Shown: in pieces, positions 29,658 through 39,097 of the stretch | How positions within the stretch are numbered: the first letter of the stretch is position 1 | Layout: each line of letters opens with the position of its first letter | From: Methylobacterium sp. J-070 | GTDB lineage: Bacteria; Pseudomonadota; Alphaproteobacteria; Rhizobiales; Beijerinckiaceae | Assembly (NCBI RefSeq): GCF_022829385.1 | Contig: NZ_JAKSXX010000101.1 | Span: forward strand, 1-64,000 | Reading direction: 5' to 3' | DNA: 64,000 nt | The notes under the pieces: model-generated | Told to the model about the DNA's origin: nothing | The model's input: only the letters and a program-made list of their open reading frames with translations | The model's database searches: none | Made by a program: the position numbers and the translations under genes

Positions 29658-31055
29658 ATGAGCGCCGCGCTACAGATCGCCCTCCCGGACATCGGCGATT
29701 ACCGGGACGTCCCGGTGATCGAACTGCTGGTGAAGCCGGGCGACCGCGTCGCCGTCGACGATCTGATCCTCAGCATCGAGTCCGACAAGGCGACCATGGA
29801 GGTCCCCTCCCCGGTCGCCGGCATCGTGCGGGAATTGCTGGTCGCGGTGGGTTCGAAGGTCTCCGAGGGGACGCCGATTCTGGTGGTCGAGGCGGCCGAC
29901 GCGCCTCCCCCTCCCCCCTCTGCGGGGGAGGGTACCCTGCGGAGCGGGGGGGGAGAGGGGCAGCGCGACGCTGCGGGTTTCGGCCCCGGACATGACCTGT
30001 CCGGAGGCGGCCCTCCCCTCTCCCGACCCGCCCTGACGGCCGGGCCATCCTCCCCCGCAGAGGGGGGGGGGAGCGCGCGTGGCATATCCGGAGCAGACCT
30101 TCCCCCGGCCGCGCCGTCGAACGACGATCGGCGGCCGGTCGCGCAGGGCGACGTCCACGCCAGCCCGTCCGTGCGCCAGCTCGCCCGCGAACTCGGCGTC
30201 CCCCTCGACCGCGTGGCCGCGACCGGCCCGAAGGGGCGGATCCTGCGGGAGGATCTGCACGCCTTCGTCAAGGCGGCGCTTCAGGCCCCGGCTCAGGCGC
30301 CCGCCCCATCCTCCGGGATCGGCGCCGGCCTGCCGCCCTGGCCGGAGGTGAAGTACGAAAACTTCGGCCCGGTCCGGCGCGAGCCCCTGTCGCGGATCCA
30401 GACGATCTCGGGGGCCAACCTCAGCCGCAACTGGCTCACCATCCCGCACGTCACCAATTTCGACCGGGCCGACGTCACCGAGATCGAAGCGTTCCGGGTC
30501 GCGCTCAACAAGGAGACGCGCACGCCGCCCGCGAAGGTCACCATGGTGGCGTTCCTGATCAAGGCCGCGGCCTCGGCGCTGCGGGCCTATCCGCGCTTCA
30601 ACACCTCCCTGGCCGGCTCGGACCTCGTCCTGAAGGACTACGTCCATGTCGGCTTCGCGGTGGATACGCCCAGAGGCCTGATGGTGCCGGTGGTCCGGGA
30701 CTGCGACCGCAAGGGCCTGATCGAGATCGCCACCGAGATGGCGGCGCTCGCCGACAAGGCCCGGGCCGGCAGCCTCGCGGGCGCCGACATGCAGGGCGGA
30801 TGCTTCTCGGTGTCGTCGCTGGGCGGCATCGGCGGCGACGGCTTCACCCCGATCATCAACGCCCCCGAGGTCGCGATCCTGGGCGCGGCGCGCTCGCGCA
30901 TGGAGGCGGTCTGGGACGGAGATTCCTTCCGGCCGCGCCTGATCCTGCCGCTGAGCCTGTCCTGGGATCACCGGGTGGTCGACGGCGTCGCCGCCGCCCG
31001 GTTCCTCGGCCACATCGCGTCGGTCCTGTCGGACCTGCGCCGCGCCCTCCTGTGA
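29658..31055 (+). CDS. aceF: Dihydrolipoyl acetyltransferase (E2)
   Basis: Core of the pyruvate dehydrogenase complex; transfers acetyl from lipoyl to CoA. Domains: one lipoyl domain (residues 4-80, lipoylated K44 in ESDKATME), a long low-complexity linker (80-160), a peripheral-subunit-binding domain (~167-205, ASPSVRQLARELGVPLDRV) and the catalytic domain (240-465) with DHRVVDG, H438 and D442 active. ATG 29658 is used; the frame is open upstream but unrelated. The linker is lengthened by a palindromic repeat element (29904-30073). The gene lies 243 bases after aceE, separated by another palindromic repeat, and 11 bases before lpd. Confidence 0.94.
   Translation: MSAALQIALPDIGDYRDVPVIELLVKPGDRVAVDDLILSIESDKATMEVPSPVAGIVRELLVAVGSKVSEGTPILVVEAADAPPPPPSAGEGTLRSGGGEGQRDAAGFGPGHDLSGGGPPLSRPALTAGPSSPAEGGGSARGISGADLPPAAPSNDDRRPVAQGDVHASPSVRQLARELGVPLDRVAATGPKGRILREDLHAFVKAALQAPAQAPAPSSGIGAGLPPWPEVKYENFGPVRREPLSRIQTISGANLSRNWLTIPHVTNFDRADVTEIEAFRVALNKETRTPPAKVTMVAFLIKAAASALRAYPRFNTSLAGSDLVLKDYVHVGFAVDTPRGLMVPVVRDCDRKGLIEIATEMAALADKARAGSLAGADMQGGCFSVSSLGGIGGDGFTPIINAPEVAILGAARSRMEAVWDGDSFRPRLILPLSLSWDHRVVDGVAAARFLGHIASVLSDLRRALL
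29904..30073. repeat. Palindromic element inside the aceF linker
   Basis: A ~170-base segment with inverted ends: C-runs then TCTGCGGGGGAGG near 29904-29932, and CCTCCCCCGCAGAGG plus a G-run at 30049-30073. Nested inside are CAGCG-CGA-CGCTG (29961-29973) and CCGGACA-TGACC-TGTCCGG (29986-30004). It keeps the aceF frame open and is translated as a Gly/Pro/Ser-rich linker stretch, residues ~83-139. A shorter relative lies at 61701-61721. Confidence 0.7.
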
Positions 31056-31066
31056 CGGGATCCGCC

Positions 31067-32848
31067 ATGTCCGAGACCCTCGACATCCGCGTCCCCGATC
31101 TCGGGGACTACGCCGACGTGCCCGTCATCGAGATCCCGGTGGCGCCCGGCCAAGCGGTCGCCAAGGATCAGACCCTGCTGGTGGTGGAATCCGACAAGGC
31201 GGCCCTGGATATCCCGTCCCCGATCGCCGGACGTCTCGTGGAGATGCTGGTGGGCCTCGGCGATACCGTCTCGGCCGGCACGCTCGTCGCCCGCATCGCC
31301 GCTGCGGACACGGCCGCGGAGGCGAAGGCCGAGCGGAGCAGCGGGACGCCGGAGGCGGGCCCCCCGCCCGTTGCGGCGCCCTCCGTCCCGTCGGCGGGGG
31401 CGCCCGCCGATGCCGCCTGCGACGTCCTGGTGATCGGCGGCGGACCCGGCGGCTATGCGGCGGCCTTTCGCGCCGCCGACCTCGGCCGGCGGGTGATTCT
31501 CGTCGAGCGCGACGCGACCCTCGGCGGCGTCTGCCTCAACGTCGGGTGCATCCCCTCCAAGGCGCTGCTCCACGTGGCCGCCGTCACGGAGGAAGCCGCC
31601 CGCCTGGGCGACCACGGCATCCACTTCGGCGCCCCCACGATCGACCTCGCCAAGCTGCGGACGTTCAAGGCCGCCACCGTGAGGCGGCTCACCGACGGGC
31701 TCACCCAGATGGCGCGCCAGCGCAAGGTCGAGGTCGTGCGCGGCACCGCGCAGTTCACAGGACCGCACGCGGTCTCGGTGGCCCTCCATGCGGGCGGGGA
31801 ACGCTGCGTCACCTTCGCGAACGCCATCGTCGCGGCGGGCTCGACGCCGACGGCGCTGCCGATGCTGCCGGAGGATCCGCGCATCGTGAACTCCACCGGC
31901 GCCCTGGCGCTGCCCTTCGTGCCGAAGCGCATGCTGGTGATCGGCGGCGGCATCATCGGCCTCGAGATGGCGACGGTCTACAGCGCCCTGGGGGCGCGCA
32001 TCGACCTGGTCGAGCGCCTGCCGAACCTGATGGAGGGCGTGGATCGGGACCTCGTGGCGGTCTGGACGAAGCGCAACGCCCACCGATTCGACCGCGTGCA
32101 GACCGGCGCCGAGATCGTGACCGTCACGGCCGAGACCGACGGCGTCGCCGTGACCCTGGCGGGCGGGGCGGAGCCGCAGACCTACGACCTCGTGCTCCAG
32201 GCGGCGGGTCGGCGTCCGAACGGCGCGGCCCTGGGCCTCGGCGCGGCGGGCGTGACGGTGGAGAGCGGCTTCATCCCCGTCGACGCGCAGATGCGCACCA
32301 ACGTGCCCCACATCTACGCCGTCGGCGACCTCGTCGGCCAGCCGATGCTGGCCCACAAGGCCGTGCATCAGGGCCATGTCGCCGCCGAGGTGGCGGCCGG
32401 GCACAGGGCCGGGTTCGACGCCGGCGTGATCCCGTCGGTGGCCTATACGGACCCGGAGATCGCCTGGGTCGGCCTCACCGAGACCGCCGCGAAGGCCGCT
32501 GGCCGAGCCGTCGAGGTGGCGCGCTTCCCCTGGGCCGCCTCGGGCCGCGCCATCGCCAACGGTGCGGATTACGGCTTGACCAAACTGCTGTTCGACGCCC
32601 GGACGAAGCGCGTGCTCGGCGGCGCCATCGTCGGCCCGAGCGCGGGCGACATGATCGGCGAGGTCGCGCTGGCCATCGAGATGGGGGCGGACGCCACCGA
32701 CATCGGCCGGACGATCCACCCGCACCCGACGCTGGGCGAGACGATCGGCCTGGCGGCCGAGGCCGCGCTCGGTCTCTGCACCGACCTGCCGCCCGTGGCG
32801 CGGCGACCCAAGACGGCGCATCTCGACCCTGCGGACTTTCCTGGCTAG
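31067..32848 (+). CDS. lpdA: Dihydrolipoyl dehydrogenase (E3) with N-terminal lipoyl domain
   Basis: Reoxidises the E2 dihydrolipoyl group with FAD and NAD. The 593-residue protein starts with its own lipoyl domain (K44 in ESDKAALD), a Pro/Ala linker (80-117), then the flavoprotein: FAD loop GGGPGGY (124-130), redox disulfide C156-C161 in GGVCLNVGCIPS, NAD loop VIGGGIIGLE and the catalytic pair H553/E558 (HPHPTLGE). The lipoyl-E3 fusion is known in Neisseria- and Ralstonia-type complexes that also use homodimeric E1. ATG 31067 lies 11 bases after aceF. The upstream open frame to 30800 overlaps aceF and is not real. Confidence 0.95.
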   Translation: MSETLDIRVPDLGDYADVPVIEIPVAPGQAVAKDQTLLVVESDKAALDIPSPIAGRLVEMLVGLGDTVSAGTLVARIAAADTAAEAKAERSSGTPEAGPPPVAAPSVPSAGAPADAACDVLVIGGGPGGYAAAFRAADLGRRVILVERDATLGGVCLNVGCIPSKALLHVAAVTEEAARLGDHGIHFGAPTIDLAKLRTFKAATVRRLTDGLTQMARQRKVEVVRGTAQFTGPHAVSVALHAGGERCVTFANAIVAAGSTPTALPMLPEDPRIVNSTGALALPFVPKRMLVIGGGIIGLEMATVYSALGARIDLVERLPNLMEGVDRDLVAVWTKRNAHRFDRVQTGAEIVTVTAETDGVAVTLAGGAEPQTYDLVLQAAGRRPNGAALGLGAAGVTVESGFIPVDAQMRTNVPHIYAVGDLVGQPMLAHKAVHQGHVAAEVAAGHRAGFDAGVIPSVAYTDPEIAWVGLTETAAKAAGRAVEVARFPWAASGRAIANGADYGLTKLLFDARTKRVLGGAIVGPSAGDMIGEVALAIEMGADATDIGRTIHPHPTLGETIGLAAEAALGLCTDLPPVARRPKTAHLDPADFPG

Positions 32849-32882
32849 ATCTCGGTAGACGGCGTCGAGTCGGTCCGAGATC
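32848..32882 (+). terminator. Hairpin after the pdh operon
   Basis: GATCTCGG (32848-32855) and CCGAGATC (32875-32882) form a perfect eight-pair stem starting at the lpd stop codon. There is no T-run, so termination would be inefficient or factor-assisted; it may simply stabilise the transcript end. Confidence 0.4.
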
Positions 32883-32967
32883 GGCCGGCCCGCAGCGTTC
32901 TGCCGGGCGCCCTCGCGAAGGCCGCTCAGCTGAAACCGAGGCTTCGATCGGGAGGATGCGTGGCGCG

Positions 32968-33666
32968 ATGCCGTGGCGGGCTGAACCACTGTTCCGAGGA
33001 TCGACCGCGATCGGGCCAGGACTTGCCCGGATCCGCCTCGCGATCCGGAAAAGCTTGCCGGTCGGCCTCGTCATGACGGCTATTCTGCCGGTGAGCGCGG
33101 CACGGAACGCCCGGGCGGAGGCGCCGGCTACCATCGACGCCCCGGCCGGAGCGAGCGCGGAGGTGCTGACCGCGGCCCTGCGCAGCCGGATCCTGGCGGC
33201 CCACAGCGCCACCTTCGCCCTCGAGAGCTGGTGCGCCGACCACAAGCTCGCCGCGGATCCCCGTCTGGTGGCGGAGCGCCTGGCAGGGCCGGACAAGCCC
33301 CTGACCGCCGCGCAGCGCGTCCGGCTGGGCATCGGTCCCGACGAGCCGGTGCGCTATCGGCGCGTGCGCCTCGCCTGCGGCGACCGCGTCCTGTCTGAGG
33401 CGGACAACTGGTACGTCCCGGCCCGGCTGACGGCCGACATGAACGCCACGCTGGACGGCACCCGGACGCCCTTCGGCCGGGTGGTCCGCACGCTCGCCCC
33501 GGTGCGCCGCACGGTCGCGGTCCGCGCCGGGAACCAGACCGGTGCGCATGGTCCGTCCGATCCGCTGTTCGAGGTCGATGCCGTGCTGACGACGGGGGCC
33601 GGCCTGCCGTTCTGCGAGGTCGTGGAGACCTACCTGGGCAGCGCCCTGCCTCAGGCTCAGCACTGA
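32968..33666 (+). CDS. Exported protein of chorismate-lyase-like fold
   Basis: A 232-residue protein. Residues ~22-52 are basic and then hydrophobic, ending ARNARAEA, a probable signal peptide. The mature part contains RYRRVRLACGDRVLSEADNW, then YVPARLT, and a later R-T-P-F-G-R-V-V stretch, the pattern of the UbiC/UTRA chorismate-lyase-like fold. The catalytic chorismate-binding set cannot be confirmed and an exported UbiC would be unusual, so a different ligand-binding role is possible. ATG 32968 is preferred because GGGAGG lies 12 bases upstream; ATG 32956 abuts that site. An 8-pair hairpin separates it from lpd. Confidence 0.5.
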   Translation: MPWRAEPLFRGSTAIGPGLARIRLAIRKSLPVGLVMTAILPVSAARNARAEAPATIDAPAGASAEVLTAALRSRILAAHSATFALESWCADHKLAADPRLVAERLAGPDKPLTAAQRVRLGIGPDEPVRYRRVRLACGDRVLSEADNWYVPARLTADMNATLDGTRTPFGRVVRTLAPVRRTVAVRAGNQTGAHGPSDPLFEVDAVLTTGAGLPFCEVVETYLGSALPQAQH

Positions 33667-33699
33667 GCGGACACGAGAGACGGTTACGGGAGTGTAAGG

Positions 33700-34110
33700 A
33701 TGCGTTCCATGGTACGTCCGGCGATCCTGGCGGCGCTCGCGGCCGGCTTCGCCTGCAGTCCCGCTCGGGCCGCCGATCCGTCCGGGACATGGCTCACGGA
33801 GACCGGTACCTCGCGGGTCCGGATCACGCCCTGCGGCGGCGGTTTCTGCGGGAGCATCGTGAGTGCGCCCGGCAAGGGGCTCGATGCGAAGAACCCCGAC
33901 CCGGCCCTGCGCGGGCGCAGCGTGGTCGGCATCCAGATCCTCAACGCGCCGCAGGCCGACGGCGCCGGCTTCTCCGGGTCGCTCTACAACCCGAACGACG
34001 GCAAGACCTATTCCGGCTCGCTCCGCCTCACCGGGCCCAACAGCCTCGAAGTCGCCGGCTGCGTGATGAGCGTCTTCTGCAAGCGGCAGACCTGGACGCG
34101 GGTGAACTGA
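33700..34110 (+). CDS. Secreted DUF2147 family protein
   Basis: A 136-residue protein with a clear signal peptide (residues 1-24, ending SPARA|ADP). The mature domain starts DPSGTWLTETGTSRVRITPC and ends GCVMSVFCKRQTWTRV, as in the DUF2147 family of small periplasmic beta-barrel proteins. Two pairs of cysteines could form disulfides. Function is unknown; family genes often respond to stress. It follows the preceding exported protein gene by 33 bases and may share its transcript. Confidence 0.85.
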   Translation: MRSMVRPAILAALAAGFACSPARAADPSGTWLTETGTSRVRITPCGGGFCGSIVSAPGKGLDAKNPDPALRGRSVVGIQILNAPQADGAGFSGSLYNPNDGKTYSGSLRLTGPNSLEVAGCVMSVFCKRQTWTRVN

Positions 34111-34164
34111 TCACCCGCCGTCCCGAGACCCGATCGCGGGAACGCCGGCCCCGTCGAGGCCGCC

Positions 34165-36843
34165 TCAGGCGGCCTCGGTGAGCGCCTGTTGGACGGCGTC
34201 GAGGGCGGCCTCGGCCCCCGCCCCGTTCGGGCCGCCGGCCTGCGCCATGTCGCGGCGGCCGCCGCCGCCCTTGCCGCCCAGCGCGCCGGCGCCGGCGCGC
34301 ACGAGGCCGACCGCGTCGTAGCGTTCGGTGAGGTCGTCGGTGACGCCGACCACCAGCCCCGCCTTGCCGTCGGCCGCCACGCCGACGATCGCCACGATGC
34401 CGGAGCCCAGCCGCTTCTTCTCCTCGTCGACGATCGGCTTGAGGTCGCGCATGTCGAGCCCCTCGACCACCGAGCGACGGAAGGCGATGCCGGCGATCTC
34501 GGACTGCCGCGCGCCGGAACCCGGGCCGCCCTCCCCGCCCATGGCGAGCTTGCGGCGGGTCTCGCTCAGCTCGCGCTCCAGGCGCCGCCGATCCTCCATC
34601 AGCGCCGCGAGGCGGTCGGGCGCCTCCGAGACAGGCGCCTTGAGGAGACCCGCGAGAGCCGCCAGGGTCCGGGCCTCCTCGGCCCGGTGGTGGCGCGCGG
34701 CGTCGGCCGTGAGCGCCTCGATCCGGCGCACGCCCGCGCCCACCGCGCTCTCGGCCACCACGGTGATCGCGCCGATATCCCCGGTGCGTTCCGCATGGGT
34801 GCCGCCGCAGAGTTCGACGGAGAAGGTCTTCGGCCGTCCCGAAGCGGCCTTGCCGTCGACCGGCAGCCCCATCGAGACGAACCGCACCTCGTCGCCGTAC
34901 TTCTCGCCGAACAGCGCCCGGGCCCCCGACGCGATGGCGTCGTCCACCGCCATCAGCTTGGTCACCACCGGGACGTTCTGGAGCAGGACCGCGTTGGCGA
35001 GGTCCTCGACCCGGGCGAGTTCCTCGGCCTCGATCGGCTTCGGGTGGCTGATGTCGAAGCGCAGGCGGTCCGGGCTCACCAGGGAGCCCTTCTGGGCGAC
35101 GTGGTCGCCCAGCACCTGCCGCAGGGCCTCGTGCAGGAGGTGGGTGGCCGAGTGGTTGGCGCGGATCGCCCGGCGGCGGGCATGATCGACCTTCAGCTCC
35201 ACCGGCTGCTCCAGGCCGAGGGCGCCCTCCTCGACGCTGACATGGTGCACGAACAGGTCGCCCAGCTTCTTCTCGGTGTCGGTGACCCGCGCCCGCAGAC
35301 CCGGGCCGACGATCAGACCGGTATCGCCGACCTGGCCGCCGGATTCCGCGTAGAACGGCGTCTGGTTGACCAGGACCAGGCCGCTCTCCCCGGCCGCGAG
35401 GCTCGCCACCTCGGCGCCGTCGCGCAGCAGGGCGGTCACGATGCCCTCCGCCGTCTCCGTCTCGTAGCCCAGAAACTCCGTGGCGCCGACCCGCTCGCGC
35501 AGGCCGAACCAGACCGTCTCGGTGGCGGCCTCGCCCGATCCCTTCCAGGCTTCGCGCGCCGCCTGCTTCTGGCGCTGCATCGCCGCCGAGAAGGCCTCCG
35601 TGTCCACGCCGATGCCCCGGGCCTTCAGGGCGTCCTGGGTGAGGTCGAGGGGGAAGCCGTAGGTGTCGTAGAGCGTGAAGGCGGTCTCGCCGGAGAGCTT
35701 GTCGCCGGCCTTGAGCTCGCGGCTCTCCGAATCGAGGATCGTCAGACCGCGCTCCAGGGTGCGGCGGAACCGGGTCTCCTCGAGCTTCAGGGTCTCGGCG
35801 ATCAGGCTCTCGGCCCGCATCAGCTCGGGATAGGCTTGGCCCATCTCCCGAACCAGCGTCGGCACGAGGCGGTACATGGTGGGCTCCCGGGCGCCCAGGA
35901 TCTCGGCGTGGCGCATGGCGCGCCGCATGATCCGGCGCAGCACGTAGCCGCGGCCCTCGTTGCCCGGCAGCACGCCGTCGGCGACCAGGAAGGAGGCGGC
36001 CCGCAGGTGGTCGGCGATCACCCGGTAGGAGGCCTGGGTGGCGGGCTCGGGCGCCCGCGCGACCGCATGCGCCACGGCGTCGATCAGCGCCCTGAACAGG
36101 TCCGTCTCGTAGTTCGAGTGCACGCCCTGGAGGATCGCCGCCATGCGCTCCAGGCCCATCCCGGTGTCGATCGAGGGCCGCGGCAGCGGATTGCGCGTGC
36201 CGGGCTCGACCTGCTCGTATTGCATGAACACGAGGTTCCAGAACTCGAGGAAGCGGTCGCCATCCTCGTCCGGAGAGCCGGGCGGGCCGCCCTGCAGCGC
36301 CGGGCCCTGGTCGATGAAGATCTCCGAGCACGGGCCGCAGGGGCCGGTATCGCCCATCTGCCAGAAATTGTCCGACGTCCCGATCCGGATGATCCTGGAG
36401 TCCGGGAAGCCGGCGATCTTCTTCCACAGGCCGGCGGCCTCGTCGTCGTCCGCGTAGACCGTCACGAGGAGCCGGTCGGGCTTCAGCCCGAACTCCTTGG
36501 TGATCAGCGTCCAGGCCAGCTCGATGGCGCGGTCCTTGAAATAGTCGCCGAACGAGAAGTTGCCGAGCATCTCGAAGAACGTGTGGTGGCGCGCGGTGTA
36601 GCCGACGTTGTCGAGGTCGTTGTGCTTGCCGCCGGCCCGCACGCATTTCTGCGCCGTCGTCGCCCGGTCGTAGGCGCGCTTCTCCACGCCGGTGAAGACG
36701 TTCTTGAACTGCACCATGCCGGCGTTGGTGAACATCAGCGTCGGGTCGTTCTTCGGCACGAGGCTCGAAGACGGCACGATCTCGTGCCCCGCCTTGGCGA
36801 AGAAGTCGAGGAAGGTCGACCGGATCTCGTTGACGCCGCTCAT
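34165..36843 (-). CDS. alaS: Alanyl-tRNA synthetase
   Basis: Attaches alanine to tRNA-Ala and removes mischarged serine. The 892-residue protein has the class II catalytic core ([20 protein letters not shown] onward, with [14 protein letters not shown]), the editing domain with zinc motifs [12 protein letters not shown] and [13 protein letters not shown], and the C-terminal oligomerisation (DHHA1) domain with the Gly-rich [19 protein letters not shown] 36843 ([15 protein letters not shown]) is the start; the frame is open 20 codons upstream without similarity. Family length is ~880. It appears monocistronic, transcribed toward the DUF2147 gene. Confidence 0.97.
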   Translation of the reverse strand: MSGVNEIRSTFLDFFAKAGHEIVPSSSLVPKNDPTLMFTNAGMVQFKNVFTGVEKRAYDRATTAQKCVRAGGKHNDLDNVGYTARHHTFFEMLGNFSFGDYFKDRAIELAWTLITKEFGLKPDRLLVTVYADDDEAAGLWKKIAGFPDSRIIRIGTSDNFWQMGDTGPCGPCSEIFIDQGPALQGGPPGSPDEDGDRFLEFWNLVFMQYEQVEPGTRNPLPRPSIDTGMGLERMAAILQGVHSNYETDLFRALIDAVAHAVARAPEPATQASYRVIADHLRAASFLVADGVLPGNEGRGYVLRRIMRRAMRHAEILGAREPTMYRLVPTLVREMGQAYPELMRAESLIAETLKLEETRFRRTLERGLTILDSESRELKAGDKLSGETAFTLYDTYGFPLDLTQDALKARGIGVDTEAFSAAMQRQKQAAREAWKGSGEAATETVWFGLRERVGATEFLGYETETAEGIVTALLRDGAEVASLAAGESGLVLVNQTPFYAESGGQVGDTGLIVGPGLRARVTDTEKKLGDLFVHHVSVEEGALGLEQPVELKVDHARRRAIRANHSATHLLHEALRQVLGDHVAQKGSLVSPDRLRFDISHPKPIEAEELARVEDLANAVLLQNVPVVTKLMAVDDAIASGARALFGEKYGDEVRFVSMGLPVDGKAASGRPKTFSVELCGGTHAERTGDIGAITVVAESAVGAGVRRIEALTADAARHHRAEEARTLAALAGLLKAPVSEAPDRLAALMEDRRRLERELSETRRKLAMGGEGGPGSGARQSEIAGIAFRRSVVEGLDMRDLKPIVDEEKKRLGSGIVAIVGVAADGKAGLVVGVTDDLTERYDAVGLVRAGAGALGGKGGGGRRDMAQAGGPNGAGAEAALDAVQQALTEAA

Positions 36844-37073
36844 CGGGGGCTGACTCTGGCAGGACACACGGGGACGGGGCGCCACGCCATTGTCGCGCGG
36901 CACCCGCTTGGCGCCCTCTTAAGAGCGGATCCGGCGCGAGTCACGGGCGGCCCGCCGCGAATTCTCCGCAGGATGTCGCAACTCGGCCACAAGCGCGGCC
37001 GTGTTGTCGCCACAACTGTCAAGCGATGGTGGGTCCGTGGCGCCATGTTGGCGTGTGGAGAGTCGGGATAACG

Positions 37074-38240
37074 ATGCAGGGCCGCACGGTCGGATCGCCG
37101 AGGACCATCACCGGGAAGCAGGGCCAGTTCGGCTCGGGCCGCGCCGATGTGATCGCCGCCCAGCCCATGCTGGGCCGTGCCCATGGGAGCCGCCCTGCCC
37201 TGTTCCGCTCGCTGCTCACGGTGTCGCTGATCGCGGGCGGACTGAGCGCCGCCCTGATCGGATCGGGGGTCGACCTCGGCCGAGTCGGACTGTCGCCGGC
37301 GGTCTCCCCCGCGGAGGCCGCCACCGAGATCCCGATGCCCCGCCCGCGGATCCACATGGTGGCGCTCAGCACCGAGCTGGAGCAGACGCCGCTGCGGGCC
37401 TCGTCCAGCTTCGCCGCCGTACACGATCTCGACACCGAGATCGGCTCCAACACGGTCGACCGGGTGTCGTACGACTTCCTGCTCTCCGAGAGCGCGGGCG
37501 GCGACCCGAACGACATCCTCGAATTCGGCCCGATGAAGATTCGCCGCCACCTCGTGCAGAAGATCGTGCGCGCCGCCCAGGCGGTCCAGACCGATCCGGT
37601 CCTGCTCATGGCGGTCGCCGACAAGGAATCGAGCTTCGTCACCGCGGTCCAGGCCAAGACCTCCTCGGCGACCGGCCTCTACCAGTTCATCGAGCGCACG
37701 TGGCTCGGTGTGGTGCGCGATTTCGGCGCCAAGTACGGGTTGGAGAAGGAGGCCGCGCTGATCACGGCCGACGCCAACGACCGGCCGGTGATCACCGACC
37801 CGGCCGAGCGCACCCGCGTCCTGGAACTGCGCCGCGATCCCTACCTGTCGGCGCTGATGGCCGGCGAGATGCTGAAGCGCGACGCCGCCCGCATCGCGCT
37901 GCGGATCGGGCGCGAACTGACCCTCGGCGAGGTCTACCTCGCCCACTTCCTGGGGCCGGACGATGCCGGGGAGTTCCTCGCCAACGTCGTCAACAAGCCG
38001 GCCGCCGCCGCGGCCGCCCTGCTGCCCGGCCCGGCCCGGGCCAACCGCTCGATCTTCTTCGCAGCCGGTCGATTCGTCGGCCGTGGCCGTCACCGCAAGC
38101 CGCTGAGCCTGTCGGTGGCCCAGGTCCACGAGAAGTTCGAGGCGATGATGAGCACCCGCGGGTCACGCTACCAGAACGTCCGCGCGGTCTCCGGCGTCAT
38201 GGCCTACGCGGATGCCGAAGCCAGCACCGCCACGCAGTAA
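37074..38240 (+). CDS. Lytic transglycosylase-type (SLT) protein
   Basis: A 388-residue envelope protein with a hydrophobic segment at ~46-70 (FRSLLTVSLIAGGLSAALIG), either a signal anchor or an unusually late signal peptide. Residues ~160-320 form an SLT-like domain with the catalytic Glu in ADKESSFVTAVQAKT (E185) and the following SATGLYQFIERTWLG motif. It should cleave peptidoglycan glycan strands with anhydro-muropeptide formation. ATG 37074 is chosen over upstream in-frame starts because the extra residues overlap the alaS promoter region. The carboxy-terminal 60 residues are basic and unrecognised. Confidence 0.83.
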   Translation: MQGRTVGSPRTITGKQGQFGSGRADVIAAQPMLGRAHGSRPALFRSLLTVSLIAGGLSAALIGSGVDLGRVGLSPAVSPAEAATEIPMPRPRIHMVALSTELEQTPLRASSSFAAVHDLDTEIGSNTVDRVSYDFLLSESAGGDPNDILEFGPMKIRRHLVQKIVRAAQAVQTDPVLLMAVADKESSFVTAVQAKTSSATGLYQFIERTWLGVVRDFGAKYGLEKEAALITADANDRPVITDPAERTRVLELRRDPYLSALMAGEMLKRDAARIALRIGRELTLGEVYLAHFLGPDDAGEFLANVVNKPAAAAAALLPGPARANRSIFFAAGRFVGRGRHRKPLSLSVAQVHEKFEAMMSTRGSRYQNVRAVSGVMAYADAEASTATQ

Positions 38241-38360
38241 CGCGTCGGTGAGACGCCGCGGGTTTCGGGATATCTTGCGCAACCAGCGACGGATTGCCGA
38301 CTTTCCTCCCCAGGCGCCGCTTTCACGATAGGCGCGGTGGTCCGACTTCGGGGGAAGTCC

Positions 38361-38957
38361 TTGAAAAAGCACCAGACGAGCGCGCCCCTTCCGCTCACCG
38401 ATACGCTGTCACCGGGTCTTCCGCTCGATCAGATCGGTCTGAAACTCGCGTCGATTTACGACGACCTCGTGTCCGAGGGTGTGCCGGAGCATCTCGCGGC
38501 TCTGGTGCGTCGCGTCCGCCAGGCTGACGACCGGGCGCCCACCCTGCGCGAGGCGGCCCCCGCGCCGACGGTCCACGAGCACCCGCGCCTTGCGCTCGTG
38601 GTCGAGGACGAACCCGAGATCCGTGCCCTCGCGGAGACGCTCTTGGAGGAGACCGAACTCGACGTGGTCGGGTGCGACAGCGCCGAGGCCGCCCTCTCGG
38701 TCCTGCAGGCCCGGGGTGGCGACGTTGCGCTCGTCTTCGCCGATATCCGTCTGGCCGGTAAGATGGACGGCCTGCAGCTCGCCCGGGCCGTGGCGACGCT
38801 GTGGCCCCGGGCGCGGCTGGTGATCACCTCCGGCCACCACCTGCCCCGGCCCGACCTGCCGGCGGAAGCGGTTTTCATTGCCAAGCCCTGGCGCGCCCTC
38901 GACGTCCTGGTCGAGGCCGAGCGCGCCGCCGCGGAGTCGCCACCGCCGGTGCTGTGA
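38361..38957 (+). CDS. NepR-like domain fused to a receiver domain
   Basis: A 198-residue protein. Residues ~18-53 (LPLDQIGLKLASIYDDLVSE, then GVPEHLAALVRRV) fit the NepR anti-sigma consensus: I-G, a LxxxYDD-x-V core and VP followed by a Leu-rich helix. Residues 76-185 are a receiver domain with E82-D83, phosphoacceptor D128 (FADIRLAG), S157 and K175. In the alphaproteobacterial general stress response, NepR holds the sigma factor EcfG and is removed by the phosphorylated anti-anti-sigma PhyR. A NepR-REC fusion could make sigma holding phosphorylation-dependent in one chain. TTG 38361 is the start, preceded by GGGGGAAG; GTG 38337 is an alternative. No phyR, ecfG or kinase is adjacent. Confidence 0.7.
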   Translation: MKKHQTSAPLPLTDTLSPGLPLDQIGLKLASIYDDLVSEGVPEHLAALVRRVRQADDRAPTLREAAPAPTVHEHPRLALVVEDEPEIRALAETLLEETELDVVGCDSAEAALSVLQARGGDVALVFADIRLAGKMDGLQLARAVATLWPRARLVITSGHHLPRPDLPAEAVFIAKPWRALDVLVEAERAAAESPPPVL

Positions 38958-39097
38958 CGGCGGTCTGCCCGCAATGCGGCCCCGTTCGCCGGCCGTCCAA
39001 GTTGCCGAGAGTCGCCCCGGCATGGCGGGTCGCCCGCGCCGGGCCCGAGCCTTGCATCGCCGGCGATCGACTCGGCACGAGCCCGGAGCTGTCGACT

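Noticed and set aside
34189..37071. 960-residue plus-strand frame
   Set aside because: Antisense of alaS with His/Arg/Gly-rich translation and no domain.
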